A stretch of 64,000 bases of DNA from positions 395,484 to 459,483 of the forward strand of contig NZ_WTWX01000002.1 in NCBI RefSeq assembly GCF_009870785.1, written 5' to 3'. The stretch comes from Paenibacillus sp. An7. GTDB taxonomy: Bacteria; Bacillota; Bacilli; Paenibacillales; Paenibacillaceae. This document shows positions 27,736-37,721 of the stretch, piece after piece. The notes beneath the pieces were generated by a model. The model had not been told where the DNA came from. It saw nothing but the letters and a program-made list of their open reading frames with translations, and did no database searches. The translations under genes were made by a program, and so were the position numbers. Position 1 is the first letter of the stretch; each line of letters opens with the position of its first letter.

Positions 27736-29622
27736 TTAGGATCGGCGATTTTGGTGCCAGTCAGAGTTTTTAACCTTATAATAAATTTGGTAAGGTTCAT
27801 ACCCGATGTCACGGATTCTCCTAAGTTGAATAGAAGGATCCTGGTTGACCGTTTTGAAAAAAAATCTCCAGCTTCCCCACTCGCGCTCGTTCTCCATCTC
27901 AATTTCGGATGCGATGTCTTCGCTGTCGACAAACAAAATACGTTCTTCCTCAGCTATACCAGCCAGTACCTCTGGTCCGAAACGAAACGCACCCATCTGT
28001 TTGTCTTCCGGCAATGATACGAATTGGATCCCAATTGGAAAAATCAAGGTGATTTTGTCGCCATCTTTCCAGTCACGTCGAATAGAATAGAATTGGTCAC
28101 TTTCAGCGGTTTTTCCGTGGAGGACGCCATTAACATATACGAATGTTTCCGACATGATCCAATCCGGTATTCGGCAATGGACCGCAAATGATTTCGGCTC
28201 TTTTGTATGTACAACAAAATCATACTTGCGGTATGGCGGGATATTTTCGTGATTTGCCGTAATTTCGTTGATTCCCTGATATCCTGAAGTATTCGAGGAA
28301 TTCATCAGGCTTCCACTCAAACGGTCTTGTTGTTGTTGTATCCGCACAGGAACTCCTCCCATATCCGCAGTGACTTCAGAGTCGAAATACTGACAGATAT
28401 ATATGCCGTCCCCATCCTGATAATACAAGCCTCGATTCCATGCTGCATTCGCTTGGACCATCGTTCCATGACAGCAGAAGAAGCTGTCTGTCTCCGTGCT
28501 CCAATCCTTACGCAAGCCTGCTTTCATTGGCAGAAAATATGTAAGCAATCCGGTATGAGGATATGGATGCTTATTGCCGTTTAGATGATACTCCTGGAAG
28601 TAGGCTTGCGCCATAATTCCATTGTAAATGTTATATTCGATATATTGTGCGTATGCAGGTTTACCGGAATGACGGAACAAAAACTCAGCTAAGCGAATCA
28701 TATTATAGACCGTACAGTATTCTTGGTTTTTATCCCCTAGACGAGCCTTCATTTTCATCTTTGGTATCCAGACTTCACCAGACGTCTGACCACCTGTGGC
28801 CAGATACCCCCTCTCCGTCACCGCACAATTCCAATAGGCCTCCACGATATCCATCCATCTCTTCTCGCCCGTAACTTCATACGCACGAGCAGAGCCCAGC
28901 ACTTCCGGAATGGTCGTATTCGCGTGCATATTCGTCAAAGGGTCCTTACCTTCCAGCAAAGGTTGAAAGAGCCTGCTGCGATAATACCGTTCTAGCAGTG
29001 TCTTGTATTTATCCTTGCTAGTGATCTGCAGGAGATCCGCCCAAACTTCCAGCATCCCACCGGTTTCCACATCCAGAATGTGGTCAAACTGCTCCCTGGA
29101 AAAACCTTTACTCCATTCTACAAACCAGTCTGCGAACAAATCCGCGATTTCAAGCGCCTTCACGTTCCCTACATACTGATAGACATCTACTAAACCCATG
29201 AGCAGCTTATGGAGATTATATTGGGGAGCCCAGACATTTTTCCCCTTCGTAATCCAGTGCAAATATTTCTCGGGAATCGGACCTACCCACTGCCCACCAT
29301 TATCCTTTTGGCATTCGGCTAATTCCTCTATGATGACTTCGATCTTCGCTTTAAGCTCTGGGTCTCCTGTCTTGAAATGATGCATTGCCGCAGCCGACAG
29401 CCAGTGTCCAAGAAAATGGCCTCTGAGTTGACATACGGGAGTTTCCCATCCCCCATGCGCTCCCTTCGGGATGTCTCTCCCCGTATAACGGCCCGCTTCC
29501 AGCTTGTAGTTAAAAAGAAGATGGTCGCTGTCCAGCTTCATCAAATATGCTCGGTTTGCAGCCTCTCTACGTTTGATTTCCCCGTCGTGGATCAGAACGT
29601 TTTTCCCTTTTAACTCGATCAT
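27736..29622 (-). CDS. Beta-L-arabinofuranosidase, GH127
   Basis: A 628-residue enzyme of the former DUF1680 group, cytosolic (no signal peptide). Characterised HypBA1 releases beta-L-arabinofuranose using a Cys nucleophile bound to zinc by Glu and three Cys. The matching residues are visible in NQEYCTVYN (Glu near 304, Cys near 306) and SFFCCHGT (two Cys near 386-387). The barrel core (WAPQYNLHKLLMG, MHANTTIPEVLGSA) and C-terminal beta domains are intact. It works with GH51 on arabinose-rich oligosaccharides. No cre box was seen before it. Confidence 0.92.
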   Translation of the reverse strand: MIELKGKNVLIHDGEIKRREAANRAYLMKLDSDHLLFNYKLEAGRYTGRDIPKGAHGGWETPVCQLRGHFLGHWLSAAAMHHFKTGDPELKAKIEVIIEELAECQKDNGGQWVGPIPEKYLHWITKGKNVWAPQYNLHKLLMGLVDVYQYVGNVKALEIADLFADWFVEWSKGFSREQFDHILDVETGGMLEVWADLLQITSKDKYKTLLERYYRSRLFQPLLEGKDPLTNMHANTTIPEVLGSARAYEVTGEKRWMDIVEAYWNCAVTERGYLATGGQTSGEVWIPKMKMKARLGDKNQEYCTVYNMIRLAEFLFRHSGKPAYAQYIEYNIYNGIMAQAYFQEYHLNGNKHPYPHTGLLTYFLPMKAGLRKDWSTETDSFFCCHGTMVQANAAWNRGLYYQDGDGIYICQYFDSEVTADMGGVPVRIQQQQDRLSGSLMNSSNTSGYQGINEITANHENIPPYRKYDFVVHTKEPKSFAVHCRIPDWIMSETFVYVNGVLHGKTAESDQFYSIRRDWKDGDKITLIFPIGIQFVSLPEDKQMGAFRFGPEVLAGIAEEERILFVDSEDIASEIEMENEREWGSWRFFFKTVNQDPSIQLRRIRDIGYEPYQIYYKVKNSDWHQNRRS

Positions 29623-29726
29623 ATAAGGCTTCCTCCCGTACTTTCGGAATGGTCTTCATAAAACTGCCGAATTAAGAAAATATTGAATAATCTCCCTCTG
29701 AGCCAGTAAGCGAAATCAGTCATTTT

Positions 29727-30845
<1,119 letters not shown>

Positions 30846-30956
30846 TTACACGTAAAATACTGTGTTACTATATCTCCTATCTATGGATTTCTCATCTCAT
30901 AGATTTTTTATAATATTCTGAAAACCCGAATCTACATTCTCAGCGATAGTGAGAGA

Positions 30957-31646
30957 TTATTGAATCTGATAATGCGTTAGTAAAGATTCATTCAATTGGT
31001 TTATTTTTATAAGATGCGGCTTTAACTTATCCAGAAGCTTAATTTTTGCACCTATCAACTGGTCTGAAAAGATTAACGATTGAGTATTGGAGCTATCTTT
31101 CAGTTCCGTGAATGTTTTGTCCAGCGATCGCAGCTCTTGCGCCAGTGAAAGTAAATATTTACGTGTATATTCATCTAGTACCTTTGGTTTCGATGTCCAA
31201 TAAAGATAACTTATACTGTACATTGGGTTCCATGTCGGACCACTTACTAAGAGAAATAAGTCAATATCTTCATAATATGCATGGTTTATGATTTCTCCTT
31301 CTTCTTTTTCAGAAAAAGTATCACTAAAATTCACAAACATCATCAGCTGTTCATCAACTTCTTCGGCTTGTGTTTTGGCAGTTTCTATTAATTCTTGAAT
31401 TTTAGCAGGCCTCTCGTCTTCCTCTGTTTTACTTAATGCTTCCAAGGTGTTAGCAAGCGGAAGTGGTGATACAGGATGCTTTAATAAGTATAGGAAACCG
31501 GAGTCATTTTTTGTTTGATACATTTGTTCCAATTTGTTGTACTCTTGATTGTGCTTTATTTCCGCATCTTTATATACCTTTGTGTAAATCATCGTAACTA
31601 CGCCCAAAAGTATAACAAATACGATAACGTATGATTTCTTTGACAA
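30957..31646 (-). CDS. Membrane-anchored hypothetical protein (229 aa)
   Basis: TTG 31646 follows GGGAGGAAGATAAG. An N-terminal membrane helix (about 6-23) is followed by an extracytoplasmic, largely helical domain (EALSKTEEDERPAKIQELIETAK; LLDKLKPHLIKINQLNESLL). It is not recognised. It has its own terminator. Confidence 0.65.
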   Translation of the reverse strand: MSKKSYVIVFVILLGVVTMIYTKVYKDAEIKHNQEYNKLEQMYQTKNDSGFLYLLKHPVSPLPLANTLEALSKTEEDERPAKIQELIETAKTQAEEVDEQLMMFVNFSDTFSEKEEGEIINHAYYEDIDLFLLVSGPTWNPMYSISYLYWTSKPKVLDEYTRKYLLSLAQELRSLDKTFTELKDSSNTQSLIFSDQLIGAKIKLLDKLKPHLIKINQLNESLLTHYQIQ

Positions 31647-31776
31647 CTTATCTTCCTCCCAAGGTGAATTTACCCTGCTAAGACTAACTTATTATCAGCC
31701 AAAAACAAAGCCAATATTTTCTATATAGTTATCTGTCCATTCTAAGATCGAAGCACTTTTGCTTACTAAAATGCAA

Positions 31777-31822
31777 ACAAACCGAGATAAGATATGATCT
31801 TGTGATCTTGATCCCGGTTTGT
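31777..31822. repeat. Inverted repeat between two minus-strand genes
   Basis: CAAACCG (31778-31784) pairs with CGGTTTG (31815-31821), enclosing AAGAT and ATCTT. It may terminate the GyrI-like gene, though the T tract is weak. Confidence 0.4.
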
Positions 31823-31836
31823 GTAGCGTGGATTAT

Positions 31837-32298
31837 TTAATTTATATCGGTTTTTACAGGCACACATATTTCACAATCATCATCTAGGATCATATGACCC
31901 TTGTACCTTTCGATCACGGGTTTGTTATCCATAAGATATCCTCCGTTCTGTATCGCAGGGAAGATTTGATTCCAAGCTTTCTGAATATCTTCTGCTGTAT
32001 GTTTTAGCTTAAAAATAGCATAGTCACCACAAGGCAGCTTACTCTCACTAATGATCTTATTCATTTGATAATCTTGGGGGATGACAATACAAGCATCATA
32101 TCGACATTGTTCAGGAGGCACCGTTTCAGGATTATCCTGCGAAATTCCGAACAGGACAGCAGATTCAGTAAGCAGATTTTCCTCCTTTGCCCACTCCTTT
32201 AATCTTTGCATAACCCGGATGTTACCAGAACCATAAGGACCTATTTGTCGTACATAGGCAATGCGAACACTTGGCAGCGTCTCAATATCAAACTTCAT
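31837..32298 (-). CDS. GyrI-like small-molecule-binding protein
   Basis: A 153-residue stand-alone GyrI-like (AraC effector-binding) domain. The fold opens with SVRIAYVRQIGPYGSGNIRVMQRL and later YDACIVIP and GDYAIFKLKHTAEDIQKAWNQIFP, as in SbmC/GyrI and in the ligand domain of Rob and BmrR. Such proteins bind lipophilic drugs or inhibit gyrase. GGGGGAAAG precedes the ATG. The partner is unknown. Confidence 0.85.
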   Translation of the reverse strand: MKFDIETLPSVRIAYVRQIGPYGSGNIRVMQRLKEWAKEENLLTESAVLFGISQDNPETVPPEQCRYDACIVIPQDYQMNKIISESKLPCGDYAIFKLKHTAEDIQKAWNQIFPAIQNGGYLMDNKPVIERYKGHMILDDDCEICVPVKTDIN

Positions 32299-32461
32299 CC
32301 CTTCTTTCCCCCTCTTTCAACTGTTATTAGATGCACTTCGAATGCTATCATGATATAAAAATTTATTCCTATATTTTTTTGAATGAAATAAATTCTCTAA
32401 AAGCTTGGGGGCTTATTATGGCTTAAAACATCCGTATATGTACTTAGGTAAAATAAAAAAA

Positions 32462-32497
32462 CTGCAGACAAACTAGTCTAAACTAGTGTGTCTACAG
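32462..32497 (-). terminator. Terminator of the 225-aa gene
   Basis: A 16-bp stem (32462-32477 with 32482-32497) with two mismatches and loop CTAA, followed on the minus strand by a T-rich run (AAAATAAAAAA on the plus strand at about 32450-32460). Confidence 0.65.
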
Positions 32498-32554
32498 TCT
32501 ATCTACAGACCATATACAGTCTATAGCACCTCAGGTGAGAGGTGCCCTGACGTC

Positions 32555-33232
32555 TTAATACCAGTCGGTCAATCGGGTATGATCAAAATCAACGCCGTAC
32601 ACCACATCATTTTCTATGATCTTCCACGATTCCGCATTGACAACACAATGAATAAATGTAGATTTAAACGTTTCAATCGTTGCAGGTACGGCCTTGATGA
32701 CTCTTTCAATCGGTGAACCTTTGCCTGAATGGAAAGCTTCCACAGCCACTTCATTTGCTGCTTTAGAAGCGAGGTCAAAGCAACCTTGTAATTCATTTAT
32801 TATAAATTGGTCGAGATGATTTGGAAATTTCATATATGCATAGATCGTTAGTTCAGAGTCACGTCTTTTTAAACAAGGGTACGTGAATTTCACTTTGCCG
32901 AATGGGGTTTTAAAAGCATTTTTACATGCTGCAATTTTAAATTCTGGAACTTTGATTCCAAATAACCTTTTATTAATCTGTTCTATTTCGGTTAACGGCT
33001 GTAGGACAGGAAGAACGAACTCACTTTCACTAGATACTATTTCATACTCGATATGTTCAGGGTCTGGCGTCGTGATAAAAAATTGCGGCATCACCGCCAG
33101 AAGTTCTTTTTGAATATCAGAAGGCAGATCAATCAGATCAACTGCATCTCCGTGGTCTTCCACTTCCTCATAAGGAATCGGTTTATCTGATCGATAAAAA
33201 TTGTAGGCCCACTGTGCTTTTATGCGGTTCAC
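32555..33232 (-). CDS. Hypothetical protein (225 aa)
   Basis: GTG 33232 lies nine bases after GAGGAGG; a longer frame to 33280 is not supported. The product is soluble, with no signal peptide: an N-terminal AQWAYNFYRSDKPIPYEEVEDHGDA, a central YPCLKRRDSELTIYAYMKFPNHLDQFIINELQGC and a helical C-terminus. I recognise no domain. The surrounding genes are small and unrelated. Confidence 0.6.
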   Translation of the reverse strand: MNRIKAQWAYNFYRSDKPIPYEEVEDHGDAVDLIDLPSDIQKELLAVMPQFFITTPDPEHIEYEIVSSESEFVLPVLQPLTEIEQINKRLFGIKVPEFKIAACKNAFKTPFGKVKFTYPCLKRRDSELTIYAYMKFPNHLDQFIINELQGCFDLASKAANEVAVEAFHSGKGSPIERVIKAVPATIETFKSTFIHCVVNAESWKIIENDVVYGVDFDHTRLTDWY

Positions 33233-33360
33233 GGATATCCTCCTCGTGCTTATCTCTAGGCTAATGTATGCACTCCCCACGCCGTATGTGATTGATGCAC
33301 AGATAGATGGTTTGCTATTGATACACTTTAGTAGAAGAAAAAGATAGGAAGTGATAGTAT

Positions 33361-33903
33361 TTGACCGGTTTTATTGGATTTTTGTTCATCATTTCAGGAC
33401 TCGTTGCAGCAATCTCTCCTTATTCAGCCTGGTATTTATCTTATGGTTGGAGATTTAAAGATGCAGAACCGAGTGAGTTAGTATTAAGTACAGAGCGAAT
33501 TGTCGGCATTGTCCTCGTAATCGCCGGGTTTATTACGGTGATCTCCAGCTGTTCTACAGGAAGTGCGGATCGAAATTGGCAAGTTCAATTCAAAGAGAAA
33601 CTAGCTGCAGGCGAGGTTCAAGAAATATCCATTGGTTTCGTTACCCCTGTAACCCTGACAACAGAAGAAACAACCGAAGTGGTCCATATGATGGAGGAAG
33701 CAGAACTTATACCTATGAATTCAAGTAATGTGTATGGCTCAAACAATTCAGGTTCAATGATGTTCACAGATCAGAGCAGTGTAGAAATCGTATTTTTCGG
33801 TAATTCTGGCAGGATTGAGTTACACCCAAATCATATGGATAAAATATATATCATTGATAGCGAAGATCTAGAAAATTGGTATCTCATTAATAATTTTGAC
33901 TGA
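33361..33903 (+). CDS. DUF6199-like membrane protein
   Basis: A 180-residue protein started at TTG 33361 behind AGGAAGTGAT. Two N-terminal membrane helices flank the motif SAWYLSYGWRFKDAEPS, typical of DUF6199 proteins, and the C-terminal beta-rich part (EVQEISIGFVTPVTLT, IIDSEDLENWYLI) is probably extracytoplasmic or cytosolic. Function unknown. The next gene starts 69 bp downstream. Confidence 0.7.
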   Translation: MTGFIGFLFIISGLVAAISPYSAWYLSYGWRFKDAEPSELVLSTERIVGIVLVIAGFITVISSCSTGSADRNWQVQFKEKLAAGEVQEISIGFVTPVTLTTEETTEVVHMMEEAELIPMNSSNVYGSNNSGSMMFTDQSSVEIVFFGNSGRIELHPNHMDKIYIIDSEDLENWYLINNFD

Positions 33904-33971
33904 TTGGAAATAAGAGGTACACTAGAGAAGAAATGATTAAAGCGGATCGCAAAAAAAGGAGATGGCCCGAT

Positions 33972-35201
33972 ATGGATTTTCAAACCAAGCTAAATAATTA
34001 TGCAGAACTACTCGTGAAAGTCGGGGTAAATGTACAAAAAGGGCAAACTGTCGTCCTGAACATATCCATTGAGTTACCTGAACTGGCTCGTGCTATTGTC
34101 AAAAAAGCATACGAAGCGGGTGCCTACAAAGTGAAAGTCAACTGGTCAGACGATGAAGTATCCCGTATTCACTATGATATGGCATCTGAGGAATCTTTCC
34201 TGGATGTACCAAAACATACCGCAGCAGAACGCATCGAACAAGCAGAGAATGGTGCTGCTTTTATTACAATTAAGTCCGATGATCCTGATCTGCTCGCAGG
34301 TGTATCTTCTCAAAAAATCATTAACGCGAACAGAACACTCAGCACTGCACTGACACGTTTTCGTCAATTGACTCAATCCTTTAAGGTAAGCTGGTCCCTT
34401 GGGGCTGCTCCTTCTAAGGGATGGGCTGCTAAAGTCTTCCCGGACTTGCCGGAAGATCAGCAAATTGCGAAGCTGTGGGACGTTATTTTCCAAATGGTGC
34501 GTGCCGATCAGCCTGATCCGGTTGGTGCTTGGGAGAAACATATCGCAACACTCAAAGAAAAAAGTAATTACCTGAACCAAAAACAATATAAAAAACTTCG
34601 CTACGTTGCCCCAGGTACAGATCTTACGATGGAACTTCCAGAGAACCATATCTGGCTTGGCGGGAATAAGGAAAATGAAAAAGGCGTCTGGTTCGTACCG
34701 AACCTGCCGACAGAAGAAGTCTATTCTGCTCCGCTGCGTACAGGTGTGAACGGAAAAGTCTCCAGCACGAAGCCGCTCAGCTACAGCGGGAACATCATCG
34801 ACAACTTTACATTTACGTTTGAGAATGGACGTGTCGTTGATGTAACGGCTGAAAAAGGCGAAGAAACGCTGAAAGGTCTCGTTAACATGGATGAAGGCGC
34901 TCATTATCTGGGTGAAGTTGCCCTTGTACCGCACCATTCTCCGATCTCAGACAGCGGTGTTCTTTTCTACAAAACTCTGTTTGATGAGAATGCAAGTTGC
35001 CATCTCGCGATTGGAAGTGCCTATTCTGCATGTATCGAAGGTGGAACCGAAATGACTCCTGAGCAGCTGAATGAGCATGGTCTGAACACGAGTACGGTAC
35101 ACACCGACTTCATGATCGGCTCTGCCGAACTTGATATCTATGGTGTTACTGCGGATGGAACAGAAGAACCTGTATTTAAAAAAGGAAACTGGGCGTTTTA
35201 A
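33972..35201 (+). CDS. ampS: Aminopeptidase AmpS/T, M29 family
   Basis: A 409-residue cocatalytic metallopeptidase started at ATG 33972 behind AAGGAG. Members remove N-terminal amino acids from peptides using two metal ions. The family landmarks are visible: TGVNGKVSSTKPL, ITFENGRVVD-like FTFENGRVVDV, EVALVPHHSPI, NASCHLAIGSAYSACIEGG and STVHTDFMIGSAELDI with the His/Asp ligands. Length matches B. subtilis AmpS (about 410). It has its own terminator. Confidence 0.93.
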   Translation: MDFQTKLNNYAELLVKVGVNVQKGQTVVLNISIELPELARAIVKKAYEAGAYKVKVNWSDDEVSRIHYDMASEESFLDVPKHTAAERIEQAENGAAFITIKSDDPDLLAGVSSQKIINANRTLSTALTRFRQLTQSFKVSWSLGAAPSKGWAAKVFPDLPEDQQIAKLWDVIFQMVRADQPDPVGAWEKHIATLKEKSNYLNQKQYKKLRYVAPGTDLTMELPENHIWLGGNKENEKGVWFVPNLPTEEVYSAPLRTGVNGKVSSTKPLSYSGNIIDNFTFTFENGRVVDVTAEKGEETLKGLVNMDEGAHYLGEVALVPHHSPISDSGVLFYKTLFDENASCHLAIGSAYSACIEGGTEMTPEQLNEHGLNTSTVHTDFMIGSAELDIYGVTADGTEEPVFKKGNWAF

Positions 35202-35217
35202 TTCACGCATATAATGC

Positions 35218-35270
35218 AGAAGAGGTTGTCCCTATTCACCGTATGGTGATTTAGGCAACCTCTTCTTTTG
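35218..35270 (+). terminator. Terminator of ampS
   Basis: AGAAGAGGTTG (35218-35228) pairs with CAACCTCTTCT (35256-35266), with an inner CACC/GGTG pair, followed by TTTT. Confidence 0.75.
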
Positions 35271-35398
35271 ATTTAACATCCGAAATTTATATTTAACAAT
35301 TTGAAGGATAATATTTTATATGGTAAGGAATCGGAATCGTTCTTAGACTCTTTCGCTATCCAAAATAAAGTATATGATCTACACTTTGGAGAGCCCTG

Positions 35399-35623
35399 CC
35401 TTCGTCACCTCGTACTTCTACCCTTGGTCTTACCAACGCGACTTTACCTTATGCACTGAGGCTCGCAGACCGCGGAGTACTGGAAGTGTTGAAGCTTGAC
35501 CCTGCATTACGTGCCGGACTTCATGTCTTCCAAGGACAAGTTATTTACGAAGCAGTAGCAAGAGATTTAGGTTATGAATATACACCAGTAGACAAAGCAA
35601 TCACTAATGCATCTTCAACTTAA
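35399..35623 (+). pseudogene. ald: C-terminal remnant of alanine dehydrogenase
   Basis: About 72 codons (from PRTSTLGLTNATLPYALRLAD to a TAA at 35621) match the C-terminal end of alanine dehydrogenase, ending GYEYTPVDKAI. There is no start codon or ribosome-binding site, and the NAD and catalytic parts are missing. It is a deletion remnant; the preceding 100 bp has no matching sequence that I can read. Confidence 0.75.
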
Positions 35624-35821
35624 TAATGCTTAAAGAAAAAAAGAGATTGCTCTCGTAAAGTTCTACGCAAAAATATTCTATTTATTTCCATTATTCAATC
35701 GTTATAACCCCCTGTTTTACCGATGACATGTGTGTCTTGGAAGCACAAAGTTCCTCTTCTCCCATTGTATTAGATTTAATCTGCATTCCCTGCTTACGAT
35801 CTAGACGATGAGGCATCGCAG

Positions 35822-36745
35822 TTACACCGCCCGCGAGCTGCAAATTTCACGAAAATTACATTCTCCGCATACTCTTCTTGACGGCATCGGTGTAAAGAAA
35901 GAGATGTCTTTAGGACGATTATAATAATCATCAGCAAGACAGGATTTCATCTCTTCAATAGATCGTAAGGTCGATGCAGATACTTTATCAATATCCTGCT
36001 GCGTAGCCTGATAGGTTTCACACTCGCCTGTAAGCAGATATTCGACTCGCATCTCAATGTGTTCGTACGGAACATTATAGTGCTCATGAACATAAAGCGC
36101 ATAGAGATATAACTGATCTGTAAAATCATTCTCTTTACCCGTCTTCCAGTCTACAATGACAATATGTCCCTGCTCATTTCGGTACAGTACGTCCATCTTC
36201 ACGTACACCCTCGTATCATGCATTATCATATGATCCCATTTCTCGATCTCCATAATATGGGCTGCGCCGCTCTCTACTTCTTTCCACGTTCTCGTATGAT
36301 ACAGCTTGTCAACGACCGTCTGCATACGGGACTTAATAGAAGAAATCCGATCTTTCAGCTTCTCATCTTCATCATAATAAATTTCGGATAACATGGTTTG
36401 ATATTTAGGACGAAGATGCCAGCCAGTCACATCTTGCGATTCTTTGTACGCCTGGTTAAGCAGTTCTCTCATCTTTTGGTGTAAAAAAGAAGACTCCGGA
36501 ACCTTTCTTTCCTTATCCCAGCTGCGAATCACAGACTCGCACATCTGATGAGCCAGATTCCCAAATACGAGATAGAGATTACTGAGCTGTTTTAAACGGT
36601 AGGTCTGAATTTGATCTGGATCTGCCGTTTCTAATTTCCATCCATTATGAGAACCGTAATAATGGTAATAATATTTACGAAGACAATCATCAAATATAGC
36701 GGCTCTAGAACCAGAGTATGACCAAGGAGGATACGTTGTTATCAT
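35822..36745 (-). CDS. PD-(D/E)XK nuclease with probable Fe-S cluster (Cas4/AddB-like)
   Basis: About 307 residues from ATG 36745 (an earlier ATG at 36778 has no better site). The nuclease core has IVDWKTGK (about 212) and QLYLYALY (about 222), the second and third motifs of RecB-type nucleases. A Cys near the N-terminus (FDDCLRKYYYHYYG) and three near the C-terminus (CGECNFREIC) give the four-Cys pattern of AddB and Cas4 Fe-S clusters. No CRISPR or helicase gene is adjacent. It may act in DNA repair. It could alternatively be a mobile-element-associated nuclease. Confidence 0.82.
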   Translation of the reverse strand: MITTYPPWSYSGSRAAIFDDCLRKYYYHYYGSHNGWKLETADPDQIQTYRLKQLSNLYLVFGNLAHQMCESVIRSWDKERKVPESSFLHQKMRELLNQAYKESQDVTGWHLRPKYQTMLSEIYYDEDEKLKDRISSIKSRMQTVVDKLYHTRTWKEVESGAAHIMEIEKWDHMIMHDTRVYVKMDVLYRNEQGHIVIVDWKTGKENDFTDQLYLYALYVHEHYNVPYEHIEMRVEYLLTGECETYQATQQDIDKVSASTLRSIEEMKSCLADDYYNRPKDISFFTPMPSRRVCGECNFREICSSRAV

Positions 36746-36895
36746 ATGTATCTTCTGCCTTTCTTTGCAATCTGTCATCGCTTTGATGTATTGTATTTTA
36801 TCATAGAATAGTAAGAGAAACCTACGGCGGCCTACTCCTGTTTACACCGTTACTAAACAGAACAGGGCTCGAAATATGAAGGGGTTGTCACGTAC

Positions 36896-37606
36896 ATGGA
36901 GCGTTACCCGAATCACCACTTGGAACTACCCGATCTAGAGCAAATCGATGCTCTCTTGAGTCAGGTAGATATCATCGGCAGCGATGATAATGAACTTGTA
37001 AGCATCACAAATCAAGCTAACGGCGTACAATGTATTGGCATTGGAACCGACGCAGCTGTATTTACGACCGAACAATATCCACATTTTGCATTTAAAATAT
37101 ATTCTCCTGAAGCGATGGAGAAGAAGACGATTGAAAAATCAGTCTACGACCGGCTTGCCGGTTCTCCCTTTTTTGCTGTCTGTTATGGAGAAGGGAATCG
37201 TTATCTTGTGCTCAGTATGGAAGAAGGACCTACACTTGAAGATTGTCTTATGGCAGGGCTCCCCGTTCCCGAACAGGTCATTCTGGATGTAAAAGAAGCC
37301 CGCGAGTATGCGATTAGTGTAGGGCTTAACCCAAGGGACATCCACCTAAAAAATGTACTGAATCAGAATGGACACGCCAAAGTGCTCGATGTATCTGAAT
37401 ATGTAAAAGAAGGAGATGACCAGCGGTGGGACCATCTGGTATGGGCCTATTACCATGTGTATCCACGGTTTAACCAAGTTAAGGTCCCGCGCTGGGTAAT
37501 CGATACCGTGAAAAAGTGGTACCATCGCCGAAATAAAGCTTCCATGAATCTAGAAGATTTCGCTGCACGGGTAACTCGTTTATACGATAAACTGTCACGT
37601 AAATAA
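36896..37606 (+). CDS. YrzF-like atypical Ser/Thr protein kinase
   Basis: A 236-residue protein with a kinase-like fold: glycine loop GIGTDAAVF, Lys in AFKIYSPEA, catalytic loop LNPRDIHLKNVL and, in place of DFG, VLDVSEY. The HxDxxxxN order is replaced by RDIHLKN, as in YrzF-type proteins of Bacillus. Catalytic activity is uncertain. It lies alone, followed by a terminator. Confidence 0.75.
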   Translation: MERYPNHHLELPDLEQIDALLSQVDIIGSDDNELVSITNQANGVQCIGIGTDAAVFTTEQYPHFAFKIYSPEAMEKKTIEKSVYDRLAGSPFFAVCYGEGNRYLVLSMEEGPTLEDCLMAGLPVPEQVILDVKEAREYAISVGLNPRDIHLKNVLNQNGHAKVLDVSEYVKEGDDQRWDHLVWAYYHVYPRFNQVKVPRWVIDTVKKWYHRRNKASMNLEDFAARVTRLYDKLSRK

Positions 37607-37655
37607 TAATTTTTGTGTCCTTTTCGACTCCTGAAGCTTAGGTACGCAGAGAACA

Positions 37656-37694
37656 AAAGAGGATCACCCGGCCCTAGCCGGTGTGACCCTCTTT
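37656..37694. terminator. Bidirectional terminator
   Basis: AAAGAGGATCACCCGG (from 37656) pairs with CCGGTGTGACCCTCTTT (up to 37694) between convergent genes. Confidence 0.7.
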
Positions 37695-37721
37695 ATTGTC
37701 CCACTTACTGCGTATTTATTG

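Noticed and set aside
34146-34937. 263-codon antisense ORF opposite ampS
   Set aside because: ampS has a clear family match and ribosome-binding site; the antisense frame shows no recognisable protein features.
35822-36745. Cas4 of a CRISPR system
   Set aside because: No repeat array or other cas gene is in the window; only the nuclease fold is shared.
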